From the IMG/VR virus record IMGVR_UViG_3300030102_000641, positions 1-33,204 of that record: a stretch of DNA of 33,204 nt, one strand, 5' to 3'. The notes under the pieces are model-generated. The model did not search any database, was not told where the DNA came from, and saw only the letters and a list, made by a program, of their open reading frames with translations. Within the stretch, counting starts at the first letter, position 1, and each line of letters begins with the position of its first letter. This document shows positions 8,101-17,000 of this stretch, in pieces. The translations under genes and the position numbers were made by a program. Source of the DNA: a virus.

Positions 8101-9290
8101 AGCAGGTAGCTATACTTACAAGCACACAAGCATTTGAGACAGAGATGCAAAACGCTACAAACAAGCAACAGGCATTTATACAAGATGCTGTAGCTGCTGC
8201 TGCTATGCAAGGTAGAGTGCTAGATAACAGACAACAAACATCTTTGTTTAATGTGTCTAACCAAATCCAAGAGCGTGAAGCAGAACTAAACAATGAACAA
8301 CAGGTTCGATTGTTTAATATGACTAATAAGTTAAACATTGATGTAGAAAACTTATCTAACCGTCAACAGACTGCACTAGCTAATGCACAAATAGAAGCGG
8401 CTATGCGTGGACAAGAACTTACTAACGAACAGCAAGTGAATGTAATACGTGCAGATCGTATATCTGAGATAGCTAACTTACAGTTTACTGCAGATCAAAC
8501 TCGTGTGTTACGTAATGCAGAGTTAGCACAAACTGTGGACTTAACAAACTTAACCAACGATCAAGCTAAACTGTTAGCAGACGCAGCAGCACTAACACAA
8601 GTTGATGTAACTAATCTGTCTAATGAACAACAGGTAGCGCAACAGAAAGCCAATGCGTTTCTATCACTAGACTTATCTAACATTGACAAGCTACAACAGA
8701 TGGAGTTGTTTAAGGCACAAGAGTCCATACAAAGTATTTTTAGTGATCAAGGTGCAGCTAATGCAGCATCACAGTTTAATGCGTCTAGTCTAAACCAAAC
8801 TAGGCAGTTTATGATGAATCAAGATTCACAAATAGATATGTTTAACAATGCACAGATGAATGCTATGAATCAGTTTAACACAGGTGAGCTTAACTCTATT
8901 TCTAAGTTCAATCAAGAGCTACAAAATCAAAGAGACATGTTTAACGCACAGAACCAGTTAGTCGTAGCACAAGCTAACGCACAGTGGAGACAACAGATAG
9001 CCACCATAAACAATCAAAATATAAACGATGCTAACATGAGGGCTGCTGCTGTAGCTAACAACTTAACTGCACAAGGTATTGCAGAGTTGTGGCAACAAGA
9101 GCGTGATCTAATGAACTATGCTTGGACTACATCAGAGAAACAAGCAGACAGAGACTTTGAGTTAGTTAAAGCAAAAATAAATAACGATGCTGCTAGTGAC
9201 GCTGCATTTTCAGCAGCTACAGGTACGTTCTTATCTGCTGTAGTTGGCGCTGTTGGTGAAGCAGGTAGCATAGGTACTTTCTTTTCATAA
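5121..9290 (+). CDS. Large fibrous virion protein with Thr/Gly linker and 11/22-residue repeats
   Basis: 1389 aa. An N-terminal globular part (1-220) leads to a Thr/Gly-only linker (about 222-268) and a helical QQAY/DAQKAL segment. A mixed acidic middle follows, with NTEEIVVTG near 739. A conserved segment (GLGASSMAG to PIAQADA, about 815-845) precedes sixteen exact 22-residue repeats (857-1208, consensus NLSNxQQxALxNA) and further 11-residue units to about 1296. The last 30 residues are Gly/Ala/Phe-rich and hydrophobic. The NLSNxQQ type is familiar from structural proteins of marine phages. I infer a long helical rod in the virion; tail, fibre or ejection role is undecided. There is no catalytic motif. 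Confidence 0.8.
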   Translation: MNVGDDINIYGDAGDDVRITDRFGKVVEFTIPDWVTQRGAYINSVRAGNAPTDYKPVLSDLIAQGIDTSQGVELLSGVVGSNTDTRDWSKIMESGDVLASARAATGQMYSNSAATANNLLNSTNEFDVSQASDDGPNLTIGGGYDGPSIVKHNIGGKEYFAIVSADGLVLRGAYSTLESAQEAGVNFGVDQGKGDNFLKTGVRTTTTTDDVASAGTDTDTTDTTTTTGTTGTTGTTTTTGTTGTTTTTGTTGTTTTTGITGTTGTGVTFMAGQGQTQLDQAQQAYADAQKALTDAQQAFNNLTDPSNLYTNVEEVKQGVLNSDYNAGTDGVQQSGKQTTDMNKVLQYMFDYPAVKSDTPLEFKKIGSYWHILAPSLGPDYKFNTGHRNESYALNQFNMYKAMIKGAESVISTTEKERLTNEYNAAQQNLTNAQNLITQTYGDLQAAEERMKVTDIPSVAESLAQTISSPQTLVTKQDVSLLQVENGQLIDKGTGKVASIDDIIAAQATLADALNSPSVKAVRGYLARMTPEEINAKYPPAPAGTSEADLLEYVARQQAQVSQDATDAAAAIYTSYMSQAKVKTALEEFEARTGTLSEDAIAKAATMPPEELAQLGLDAANLETIREVQELTRNLQEGEQPDPAKFEQIVEAEAEQITEPVEEVEAAKFATDTPIATPQVDYTLPPTQSATAEATRVENAAEFSEIANAQQKQTEFVPDITAEQATVVDANEIVDVNNILNTEEIVVTGQTLSGLNEAATLKAQTATFTQQLEAQYTKGEVSPQSTVSFQLEKLMDSFNDGTPAWAAGALRKVNEVMNARGLGASSMAGAAMIQAAMESAIPIAQADASIFQAMDMENVRNKQAVALANAAAAQRFELENLNNQQAAAIQNSTNNANLQLTNLSNTQEAVLAQAQLRAGLRNQNLSVSQNVALANAARFAEVNNLNLTNRQQASILESTQALEVDLTNLSNAQQTALSNLQVKASMMGQVLSNEQQVAILTSTQAFETEMQNATNKQQAFIQDAVAAAAMQGRVLDNRQQTSLFNVSNQIQEREAELNNEQQVRLFNMTNKLNIDVENLSNRQQTALANAQIEAAMRGQELTNEQQVNVIRADRISEIANLQFTADQTRVLRNAELAQTVDLTNLTNDQAKLLADAAALTQVDVTNLSNEQQVAQQKANAFLSLDLSNIDKLQQMELFKAQESIQSIFSDQGAANAASQFNASSLNQTRQFMMNQDSQIDMFNNAQMNAMNQFNTGELNSISKFNQELQNQRDMFNAQNQLVVAQANAQWRQQIATINNQNINDANMRAAAVANNLTAQGIAELWQQERDLMNYAWTTSEKQADRDFELVKAKINNDAASDAAFSAATGTFLSAVVGAVGEAGSIGTFFS
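5826..5906 (+). repeat. 27-bp minisatellite encoding a Thr/Gly linker
   Basis: Three consecutive 27-bp units at 5826-5852, 5853-5879 and 5880-5906 differ by one to three bases. They are flanked by degenerate 9-bp subunits (ACAGGTACR-type) from about 5787 to 5923. All units are multiples of three, so copy-number change keeps the frame. Confidence 0.85.
7689..9008 (+). repeat. Coding repeat: 16 x 66 bp, then 33-bp units (hendecad array)
   Basis: Translated residues 857-1208 divide without gaps into sixteen 22-residue units with N or a similar residue at position 1 and Q at position 6. The register continues as 11-residue units, many with N at position 1 and F at position 11, to about residue 1296. 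The DNA copies have diverged, so the repeat is clear mainly at protein level. Confidence 0.85.
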
Positions 9291-9301
9291 GGTAAAATAA
9301 A

Positions 9302-10753
9302 ATGGCTGAACAATTAGGATTAGGTGAAATAATCAAAAACTTCTTGGGTATTGGGCAAGAGGATAAGGAACCATCAGGTGCTGTAACTTCAAGTCTACGT
9401 CCTAAAGCTAGACCTGAGGGGTTGATGGCAAGCACTGTCAAACCTAAGATCAGACCTGAAGATGATGACGATGATGACAAACCAACTGACCCGATATCAG
9501 CTACTACAAATACTATTACCATGATGAATAACTATGACGATAGTGAGGATGAGGATCAAGGTGTTGAGTTAGACAGTGCTAGTCTGCAAGAGCTACTAAT
9601 AAACCCAAACTCTCTGTATGATAAACACAGCACTACTGTAAGAAGACTTTCTAGATTTGGTAATGAAGTGCCGAAAGTCATGCAACAAAAGTTAAAATCT
9701 CCAGTAGTAAATGATTTACTAGTTGACGTAACAGCTATGTTAGCTAAAGAACAGTCGGCAAGTAAACCACCAGAACCTGAGATGTTTGTAGATCCTATTC
9801 CTGAAGAGCCTGTAGAGTTAAACAATAAACAAATACAACAGAAGCTAGTTGATGCAGGTTACAATATTAAGGTAGACGGTATCATAGGTCCACAAACAAA
9901 GAAAGCCATAAAAGCTTTTCAAAAAGAAAAAGGTTTAAAAGTTGATGGTATAGTAGGTAAAAACACAACAGCAGCGTTAGTAGGTGTACCAGAGATTACT
10001 TCAGAGTCAATAGGTAAAGCTCCAGAAGTAGAACAGAAAACTCAAATGGAGTTACTGTCTGAACGTTCAGGTTTAATGTCTCCTGTGATCACAGACAAGC
10101 CAGTAGAAATAGTTGAGGCTGGTTTTTTAAGTGGTATTAAAAATACTTTTAGAGATTTGTTTAATTATTATGCTTCTGCTGAAGGGCAAGCAAAAACACT
10201 TATAGCTGCAGCACCTTTAGCAGAAAAAATATTACCTATAAATGCAGCTAAATTTGCAGAGTTTTTAGGTAATAATGGTCAAATAACTTTAACATCTGAA
10301 GATTTAACTAAAAAAGATTATAACTATCTAAGAAAAAAAGCTATAGAAGTTATTGAAAGAGGAGATGACAAGTTTGATTATCCAGATTGGGGCTTTGAAG
10401 AAAAAAGTGTTTTAGTTCAGGATTTAACAAAAACTGCTTGGGGTTCTTTAAAAGATCCTGCGTTTAGAATGGCTACTCTTATAGGGCAAACAGCGCCAGG
10501 AAATGTAAGAATAGAAAACGGAAGAGTGGTAGTAGAAGACGTGTACGATTTTAATACAGGTCCACTAGGGCGTAAATTACAAAAAGCATTTGAGTTAAAA
10601 GACAAAGGAGACGAAGAAGGTTATGAAAAACTGTCTTCAGAAGCTTTGAAAAACAGAGGACACTTAGAACAACTAAGAATATGGGCTGCAGCTTTGGGAG
10701 TGCCTCAAGGTGAGGGAACTAGATTTATACTTGATTTAGGAGAAGCGCCATGA
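9302..10753 (+). CDS. Virion protein with peptidoglycan-binding domain
   Basis: 483 aa. The N-terminal 160 residues are disordered and low-complexity, with an RPKARPEGLM motif near 33-42 and a run of six Asp near 54. Residues about 174-228 form a PG_binding_1 (PF01471) domain, with the usual IQQKLVDAGY, VDGIIGPQT and AFQKEKGLKVDGIVG features. A second GLMS motif lies at 257-260. The C-terminal 210 residues are a globular domain I do not recognise. No lytic catalytic domain is present, so this likely anchors a virion part to the cell wall, while the muramidase is encoded separately at 13421. The stop overlaps the next ATG (ATGA). Confidence 0.8.
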   Translation: MAEQLGLGEIIKNFLGIGQEDKEPSGAVTSSLRPKARPEGLMASTVKPKIRPEDDDDDDKPTDPISATTNTITMMNNYDDSEDEDQGVELDSASLQELLINPNSLYDKHSTTVRRLSRFGNEVPKVMQQKLKSPVVNDLLVDVTAMLAKEQSASKPPEPEMFVDPIPEEPVELNNKQIQQKLVDAGYNIKVDGIIGPQTKKAIKAFQKEKGLKVDGIVGKNTTAALVGVPEITSESIGKAPEVEQKTQMELLSERSGLMSPVITDKPVEIVEAGFLSGIKNTFRDLFNYYASAEGQAKTLIAAAPLAEKILPINAAKFAEFLGNNGQITLTSEDLTKKDYNYLRKKAIEVIERGDDKFDYPDWGFEEKSVLVQDLTKTAWGSLKDPAFRMATLIGQTAPGNVRIENGRVVVEDVYDFNTGPLGRKLQKAFELKDKGDEEGYEKLSSEALKNRGHLEQLRIWAAALGVPQGEGTRFILDLGEAP

Positions 10754-11193
10754 TGGGATTACCACTAGAACTAATTACTATGCTTTTTTCTACCGTGTTA
10801 GGTGGGGTCATGTCTATATGGGGTCAGTCCATAAAGGCTAGAGAAGCTAATAACAAGATGCTTTTACAACGTGCTAACTTTAGAAAAGAAGCCGTGGCTG
10901 AAGCACGTAACGCTGGCAAAGATGACAAACACTTTGCTTGGACTAGAAGATTAATAGCATTAGGTGCAGTATTTAGTATTATTGTCTTGCCAAAGCTAGT
11001 CGCAGTGTGGTATCCTGATGTCAGCGTTTATGTAGGATATACAGAAGCAACTGGTGGTATTATGAACTGGTTGTTTGGGCCAGATGAAGCTATACAGTGG
11101 AAAGTGGCTAAAGGTTTTGTAATCACACCATTAGATACACACATCGTATCAGCCATAGTAGGATTATACTTTGGCGCTGGGTTTACTAAATAG
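10750..11193 (+). CDS. Three-helix membrane protein, holin-like
   Basis: 147 aa. Hydrophobic helices lie at about 4-22, 66-86 and 128-145, with a basic helix (about 27-60) between the first two. Size and topology resemble the 3TM holin family described for gene-transfer agents (PF11351). Similar proteins starting MGLPLELITM occur in marine phages. Holin function is inferred; a virion membrane protein is the alternative, given its position among structural genes. Two adjacent in-frame ATGs (10750, 10753) are possible starts; the first overlaps the preceding stop as ATGA. Confidence 0.7.
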   Translation: MMGLPLELITMLFSTVLGGVMSIWGQSIKAREANNKMLLQRANFRKEAVAEARNAGKDDKHFAWTRRLIALGAVFSIIVLPKLVAVWYPDVSVYVGYTEATGGIMNWLFGPDEAIQWKVAKGFVITPLDTHIVSAIVGLYFGAGFTK

Positions 11194-11202
11194 GAAAAGA
11201 AA

Positions 11203-11808
11203 ATGGCAGTATCAGATTTTGGAGCACCAATACCAGGAAACTCTTTGTTTACACATGCGCCAGGTGAGCGTCCGTGGGAGCGTCCTGTAGACATAGATAA
11301 GGTAGAGGATGCTATAAGTTATTACATGACAAGTCTATCTCAAGAGGATATCATGGATGATCTGATGGTAGCCATAGAAGCTGGCGTAGCTATCAATCCA
11401 ATATCTGAGGCTATAACTTTGTCACAGGTTATGAGAGGTAAACACAACCTAGACGTAGCCTTATTAGTAAAACCTGTAGTCATGGAGTTTTTAGCTGCTG
11501 TTGCTGAGAGCAATGATATTGATTATAAGTTTAGTAATAAAGATCCACAAGCAGAACTAGATGCAAGAGAGAGAAGCAGAGTGCAGATGATTCTACAGGG
11601 TGCTTTGACTAAAGCAAAAGAAGAAGGTGGTGAGGATGCAGGTACAGCACTATTAGGTGAGATATCAGAGTTCCTTGAAAGAGATGTAAGTCGAGATGAA
11701 GTGATGGAAGCGCAAGATATGCCAGCGCCAGAACCAGAAGACATACAACAAGTTAACGAGCCACCAGCAGAGGCTCCACAAGAAATGGGCCTGATGGCTA
11801 GAAGGTAG
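11203..11808 (+). CDS. Conserved marine-phage structural protein
   Basis: 201 aa. The start MAVSDFGAPIPGNSL is one I recognise from a protein conserved in marine myophages and related phages and annotated there as virion structural. The middle is helical. The C-terminal 45 residues are acidic and Pro/Glu-rich and end EMGLMARR, a GLM motif also found in two neighbouring virion proteins. An AGGAAAAG site precedes the ATG. No enzymatic motif was found. Confidence 0.75.
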   Translation: MAVSDFGAPIPGNSLFTHAPGERPWERPVDIDKVEDAISYYMTSLSQEDIMDDLMVAIEAGVAINPISEAITLSQVMRGKHNLDVALLVKPVVMEFLAAVAESNDIDYKFSNKDPQAELDARERSRVQMILQGALTKAKEEGGEDAGTALLGEISEFLERDVSRDEVMEAQDMPAPEPEDIQQVNEPPAEAPQEMGLMARR

Positions 11809-11814
11809 GTTACT

Positions 11815-13407
11815 ATGGGATTTGATCCAAAGGCATTCGCTGCAGCGTTTATGGAAGATCAGGCAAGGCAGATTAACACAAGAGTTGCCGAAGCCAGAGA
11901 GTATAAACGAGAGCTAAAAGAAGAAGCAGATGCAGGTAAGTCTAAGATAGCTCAACTTAGGCAGCTAGGTAACTTAGCTAAGTCTGAGATAGCAAGACTG
12001 AGGGCGCTAGGCTTTGAAGATAAACACATCAATGCAGCTATTGCGTCTGGACCTAAAGGTTTGTTTGACTTGTCTGTGTCTGCTCAAGAAGAAGCGGCAA
12101 GACGTAACTTTACATCAGGACAAAAGTTTGATGAATATGAGATAGAATCTTTGATAGACTTCTCAGAGAACTTTGCGTATGGGGATGTAGATTCGGAGGA
12201 GTTCTACCAGATGAACACTGCTCTTACTGATCCATCACTAGGTAGTACCAAAGACCCACAAAGAGGTCTAATGAAAACTATATTCGGTATTGACTTAGAT
12301 GATGCAGTAAGAGCAAAACTAGACAAAGATGCTTTCTATGATGGTTACTCTGTTATGGATATAAACGAAATATCTAAACAGGAGACTTACGATAGCGTTG
12401 CACCTGGCACATACTTCTCATTTACACCTACACGAGACTTTGATCCAACAAGTGCAGCATCTGCTTTCAACAGAATGATTAACACGATAGACTCACAGGT
12501 TCAAGATAACAGAGATAGCGGTAAGTATTTAAGACAAGCAGAACTAGCTGCACGAGGAGATCCAGATGCAGATATCCAAGCATTAGCTATGGAGTTTGCT
12601 ACAAAAGATAAACAACAAATGCTTTTTAATCAGATATCAATTACATCACAGGGTGATCCCACTTATGTAAATAGGATGCGTCCTTTACTAGAAGATGCTG
12701 GTCTTAGTCAAGATCAGATAGGAGAGCTAGAGTACGGTAGTTTAGATGATGAGGCGTTAGAAAGAAAAGTAGTTAGTGACATACTAAAAAACAAACCATC
12801 TATATCTACCGACATTGAAAATAAATTTAGTGTGATGAGTAACGGTGTCAGACATGAAATAATTATAGGCACAGATAAAAAAGTAAAAAGTTTAATAATA
12901 GGTGGACAAACTGTTCCTGAAGAACAAGTAGATGATTTGTTAAAAGATATGGCTGTAAAAGGTTTGATACCAAGTGTGCAATTAACAGGTGATGAGGTTT
13001 CTGCGCCAGAGTCAATAGAATCAGATCAAGACTTTTCACCACCAGCAATTGATAAAATTAAAGTGCCACCTAGACCAAATGCTTTTACTAGTAGATTTAC
13101 TGGCGTTTCACTAGATTATGAAACAAGACAGCAGATACTAAATCAAGAGATAGATGTGCCTGATAATTTAAGAGTTGATGAGTGGGATGAACTATTTGGT
13201 GACACACATGACCCTGAAACAGGAAGACCTCTTTCTTCTTCACAAGAGATAGATGAAACAGAAACAGTGCGACAGACAGGTACAGAAGATAATCCAGTGG
13301 ATTTAAAAAGTATGAGTAGAGAAGAGGCAGAGGAGGCGTATGCTAAACTTAAAGTTGGTGAGTATTTTATTAATCCTGCTGATGGTAGGGTACTTCCTAA
13401 ACGGTAA
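11815..13407 (+). CDS. Virion structural protein, conserved in marine phages
   Basis: 530 aa. The N-terminal 75 residues are a charged, coiled-coil-like helix, followed by a largely helical body with segments such as RGLMKTIFGIDLDDAV. The last 130 residues are Asp/Glu/Pro-rich and probably extended. It resembles large helical structural proteins encoded beside the MAVSDFG protein in other marine phages, but I cannot give it a precise function. The stop lies 14 bases before the muramidase ATG. The next frame is also open from 13340 but lacks ribosome-site support there. Confidence 0.75.
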   Translation: MGFDPKAFAAAFMEDQARQINTRVAEAREYKRELKEEADAGKSKIAQLRQLGNLAKSEIARLRALGFEDKHINAAIASGPKGLFDLSVSAQEEAARRNFTSGQKFDEYEIESLIDFSENFAYGDVDSEEFYQMNTALTDPSLGSTKDPQRGLMKTIFGIDLDDAVRAKLDKDAFYDGYSVMDINEISKQETYDSVAPGTYFSFTPTRDFDPTSAASAFNRMINTIDSQVQDNRDSGKYLRQAELAARGDPDADIQALAMEFATKDKQQMLFNQISITSQGDPTYVNRMRPLLEDAGLSQDQIGELEYGSLDDEALERKVVSDILKNKPSISTDIENKFSVMSNGVRHEIIIGTDKKVKSLIIGGQTVPEEQVDDLLKDMAVKGLIPSVQLTGDEVSAPESIESDQDFSPPAIDKIKVPPRPNAFTSRFTGVSLDYETRQQILNQEIDVPDNLRVDEWDELFGDTHDPETGRPLSSSQEIDETETVRQTGTEDNPVDLKSMSREEAEEAYAKLKVGEYFINPADGRVLPKR

Positions 13408-13420
13408 GGATTTTAAAACT

Positions 13421-14020
13421 ATGGTTAATGATATAGACTTTTCTGGTAGAGTTACAGCTAAGAATGACATAGACTTCTCTGCTAGAGTTACAGATACACC
13501 GGTTGGTTTGATGTCTCCAAAGAAAAAACCTACATGGCAAAATACTGTATATGATCTTGTGTCTGATAAAATTGGCGTAAACAAAAACACATGGGATATA
13601 TACAGAGAAGAACTAGCTAAGATAGAATCAAGAGGATCTGGCAACTATCACGCAAAGGGTGGGGCTAACGATCACTATGATGGTAGGTATCAGCTAGGTA
13701 AAGATGCTAAAATAGATGCTGCTAGATTGCTAGGACTAGAGCTACCGCACGATGCTAAATCTCGTGAAAAATTTAGAGGCAATGTAGACTTACAAGAAAA
13801 AGCGTTTGCTGCTTATACTGCTCAAAATCATAGATACATGATGGTGTCACCTGAGTACAGAAAGTTATCAAAGGAAGGTAAACTAGCAGCACTAGCATAT
13901 GCACACAATCAAGGACACGGTAAAGCTAAATCGTGGTTGAAGACAGGTAAAGTTACTAAGGATGGCTTTGGAACTCCTGGCACTAAGTTCTCTGACGCAT
14001 TAAAGGCAGCACTAAAATGA
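13421..14020 (+). CDS. SLT-type transglycosylase / muramidase
   Basis: 199 aa. I choose ATG 13421 because AAGGA lies ten bases upstream; the frame is open from 13340 inside the previous gene. A lytic transglycosylase-like domain spans about 58-175. E69 in KIESRGSGNY is the expected catalytic acid, followed by GGANDHYDGRYQLG and the late AYAHNQGHGKA motif typical of SLT folds. The first 25 residues contain a tandem NDIDFSxRVT repeat, then VGLMSPKKKP. There is no signal peptide. Lying between structural genes, it is more likely a virion-borne wall-opening enzyme than the final endolysin, though it could serve as both. ATGA overlap with the next gene. Confidence 0.85.
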   Translation: MVNDIDFSGRVTAKNDIDFSARVTDTPVGLMSPKKKPTWQNTVYDLVSDKIGVNKNTWDIYREELAKIESRGSGNYHAKGGANDHYDGRYQLGKDAKIDAARLLGLELPHDAKSREKFRGNVDLQEKAFAAYTAQNHRYMMVSPEYRKLSKEGKLAALAYAHNQGHGKAKSWLKTGKVTKDGFGTPGTKFSDALKAALK

Positions 14021-17000
14021 CAACACTAAATGATTTTTATAAAGAGTATGGTATAGAAACGGATGCGTCTAAAGACATAGATAGTAGTGTGCCTGAGTAC
14101 AGAGATAACACACAGTTTGATGACATGTTTGAGTCTGATACTCGTGAGGGAGAAAAATTAAAGAAGCAAGACTTGTACAGAAGAGACAGGCTAAACAAAA
14201 TACGTAACTATATGATAGGCAAGAAGGGTGCTGCATACAGGACAGCCAAAGCTGAGACTGTAGTAGAGGACTTTGTAGATAGTATGCGTAGGTTTAACAC
14301 TAACATAGTCGCAACTGCAGGTGAAGCTAGATATATTTCCAAAGCTGATGATGAAACTAAAAGAGCAGCAAAAGAAGCATACGAGTTGTATGACAGTTTA
14401 GGCAATGTCTTTGTAAATGATGGTGTGTTTGGGGCTGTGGATGGTGTCAAGGATTACATCCTAGCCGTAGCAACTGATCCTACAAACTACTTAGGCTTAG
14501 TGACAGGCTTTGCAGGTAAAGCTGGTGCGTTGGGTGTGAGTGAGGCTAGTAAAGCAGCAATAAAAAATGCAGTAGCAGCAGCAGCTAGGAGAGCAGCACA
14601 GTCTGGTGCAACTAAAGAAGCAGCTAAGAAAGCTGGAGATGAAGCAGCAGAGGCTATGATCAAGAAACTTACTGGCAGTGGCTACACAAAAGCATCCATG
14701 ACTAGGGCTGCTGAGAGTGCGGCAAAAGCAGCCAGAGCAAAGGTAAGATTTGAGGCTGGACGTAGGGCAGCTAGAAGAGCAACGATTGAGGGCGGTGAGG
14801 TAACTCTTACAGAGGGTAGACTAAAACCACGTACTATAAAGTTTGGTATGCAACAAGCTGGTAAGAAAGCAGTGCTACAGACTACGGCAATTGACTCACT
14901 ACTTGCTGGCTATCAAGATGTAGCCATACAGGATCTGTATTTAGATGTAGGTGCTCAAGAAAAGTACAGCGCACTACAAACTGGTTTATCTCTAGCTTTG
15001 GGTGGTGTTGCTGGTGGGTTACACTACACATTCGGTAAAGCAGATGGTTTGTCTGGATTTGCAGAAGCAGCAGACATGGCTAGAGCAGGAACAAGAGGTG
15101 AAGAGTTCCCTCTTAAAAAATTTAAAGCTGCAAAAGAAGAACTAAAAAAGTTAAAACAAAGCGGTGCAGACAAGGCTACAATAAAAAAACAACAACGGCT
15201 AGTTAACAAACTGCAAAGTGAAGCAATAGGTAAACCACTACTAGCTAAAAAATCTATAGACAAAGCAGCTAGTGAGATGAAAGATGCTATCAAGTCGTGG
15301 GGAGAAAAGGTAAGATCTGGTAAAGAAGAGTTAGCCAAAGGTGAGGGAAACCAGATAATGCCTGAGAGTTTGCTTAGTCAGATAATGTTGGGCTACACAA
15401 CTGCAGACAAAGCAGCATCAAAAGGTCCAATGCCGATTGGTGGTTTAGCAAAGATATTTAATGAGAATGGTATTAAGTTTTCAAAGAAAACAAAAGTCTC
15501 TGATGTTATGACAAACTTGCTTCAGTACATGCCAGAGGAAGAACTCAAAGAAATATCAAAGTTATTTAAAAAAGAAACAAGTATAGACTTGGGAACCACT
15601 GCTACTCTTGCAGTAGATTTAGGTGACATAATAGCAGCCACTACAAGTGGAGCAGGTAGCACTCTTAGCGTGATGGCGGCTGTCAGAAGAGCCACAGATG
15701 CAGGTGTTGTGTCAGGAAATGAGATACTCGCAACAGCACTTGAGCAAAAAGAAGTGAGAGACACTTTAGAAAAAGAAGGTATACTTGGCGTAACTAAAAG
15801 AGCCAAAGGATTAGGCTACGCACAAAACGTATGGAAAAGATTACTTGTGTCATCCCCTGCTACAACTGCAGCTAACGTGGCTGGTTTCGCACAGTTCTAT
15901 GGTGGACAAGGTGTAGCTGATATATTTGCATCAGGTCAGTTGTATATAGCTGGAATAGGTGCAGCTAGTGTGGGTAACAAAGAACTAAGCCAAGAGCTAT
16001 TCAGAAAGTCTCGTGTGTATCGAAGCATACAGACACAAAAAATGAAAAACTTTCTTGATCCTCTATCTACCTACGAAACTTTTGTAAGTTTAATGGATGA
16101 CATAGGTGATAACAAAGAGTTTAAAGGATTGTTGTTTGAGACTATTGGTGGTGGGGTAGAGAGAACTGCTAAAAGATATAACGTTGATGTAAACAATCCT
16201 GTGATTAAAAACGCAGAGATATTTGCTGACGCTTCTATGACAATAACTGGTGTTCGCATACAAGATACGTTTACTAAATCTCAAATGTTTATGACTGAAC
16301 TAGATAAGTATGTCAGACTAAAGCATGACAAAAATTTAATTGATGTGTTAAAGTCTGGTGATCTTGCAATGTTAGACGATGATGTGATAGGTGGCGCAGT
16401 AGATACCACACTACGATCTGTGTTTTCAAAAGATTATACAACAGATGATCAGTATTTAGGTGCTGTGGCTAGGGCTGTGGAACAAGCCTCTAACACACCT
16501 GTGTTGGGTACTGTTATACCTTTTGGTAGATTTATGAACAACGTTGTGGCAACAGCTTATCAGTGGAGTCCGTTAAGCTTTGCTGGAGTTGCTTCACGTA
16601 TTTATAAAAAAGAACCTGGTATAAAAACAAATGAAGCTTTTGCTCGTTCACTAGTAGGTACAACTGGTTTGGTTTTAGCTATGCAATTGGATGATGAGAG
16701 ACAGAAAAAAGGTTTAGGGGTAAACGAAATAGAAATGAGTGGAACTGTGATGGATGTCAGAAACGTGTTTCCATTCTCGTTGTTCTTAGTTGCTGGAAGA
16801 GTTGGTAATCTTACTGCAAAAGGAGAGACTGTTCCTCCTGAACTAATAGAAGAACTAGGTAATCAGTTAGCCATTGGACAAGTTGCAAGAGACTTACAGT
16901 TTGGTAATGACGTGTTTAACGCAATAGATTTCTTTTCTAGTGGGGGAAGAGGGGCAGATCTGGATGCATTGTATAAGTCATTAGGTAACGTGGCTGCTGG

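Noticed and set aside
13340-13420. Longer start for the muramidase giving a hydrophobic N-terminus that looks like a signal peptide
   Set aside because: That stretch is inside the preceding gene; ATG 13421 has AAGGA at proper spacing, so the apparent signal is probably a frame shadow.
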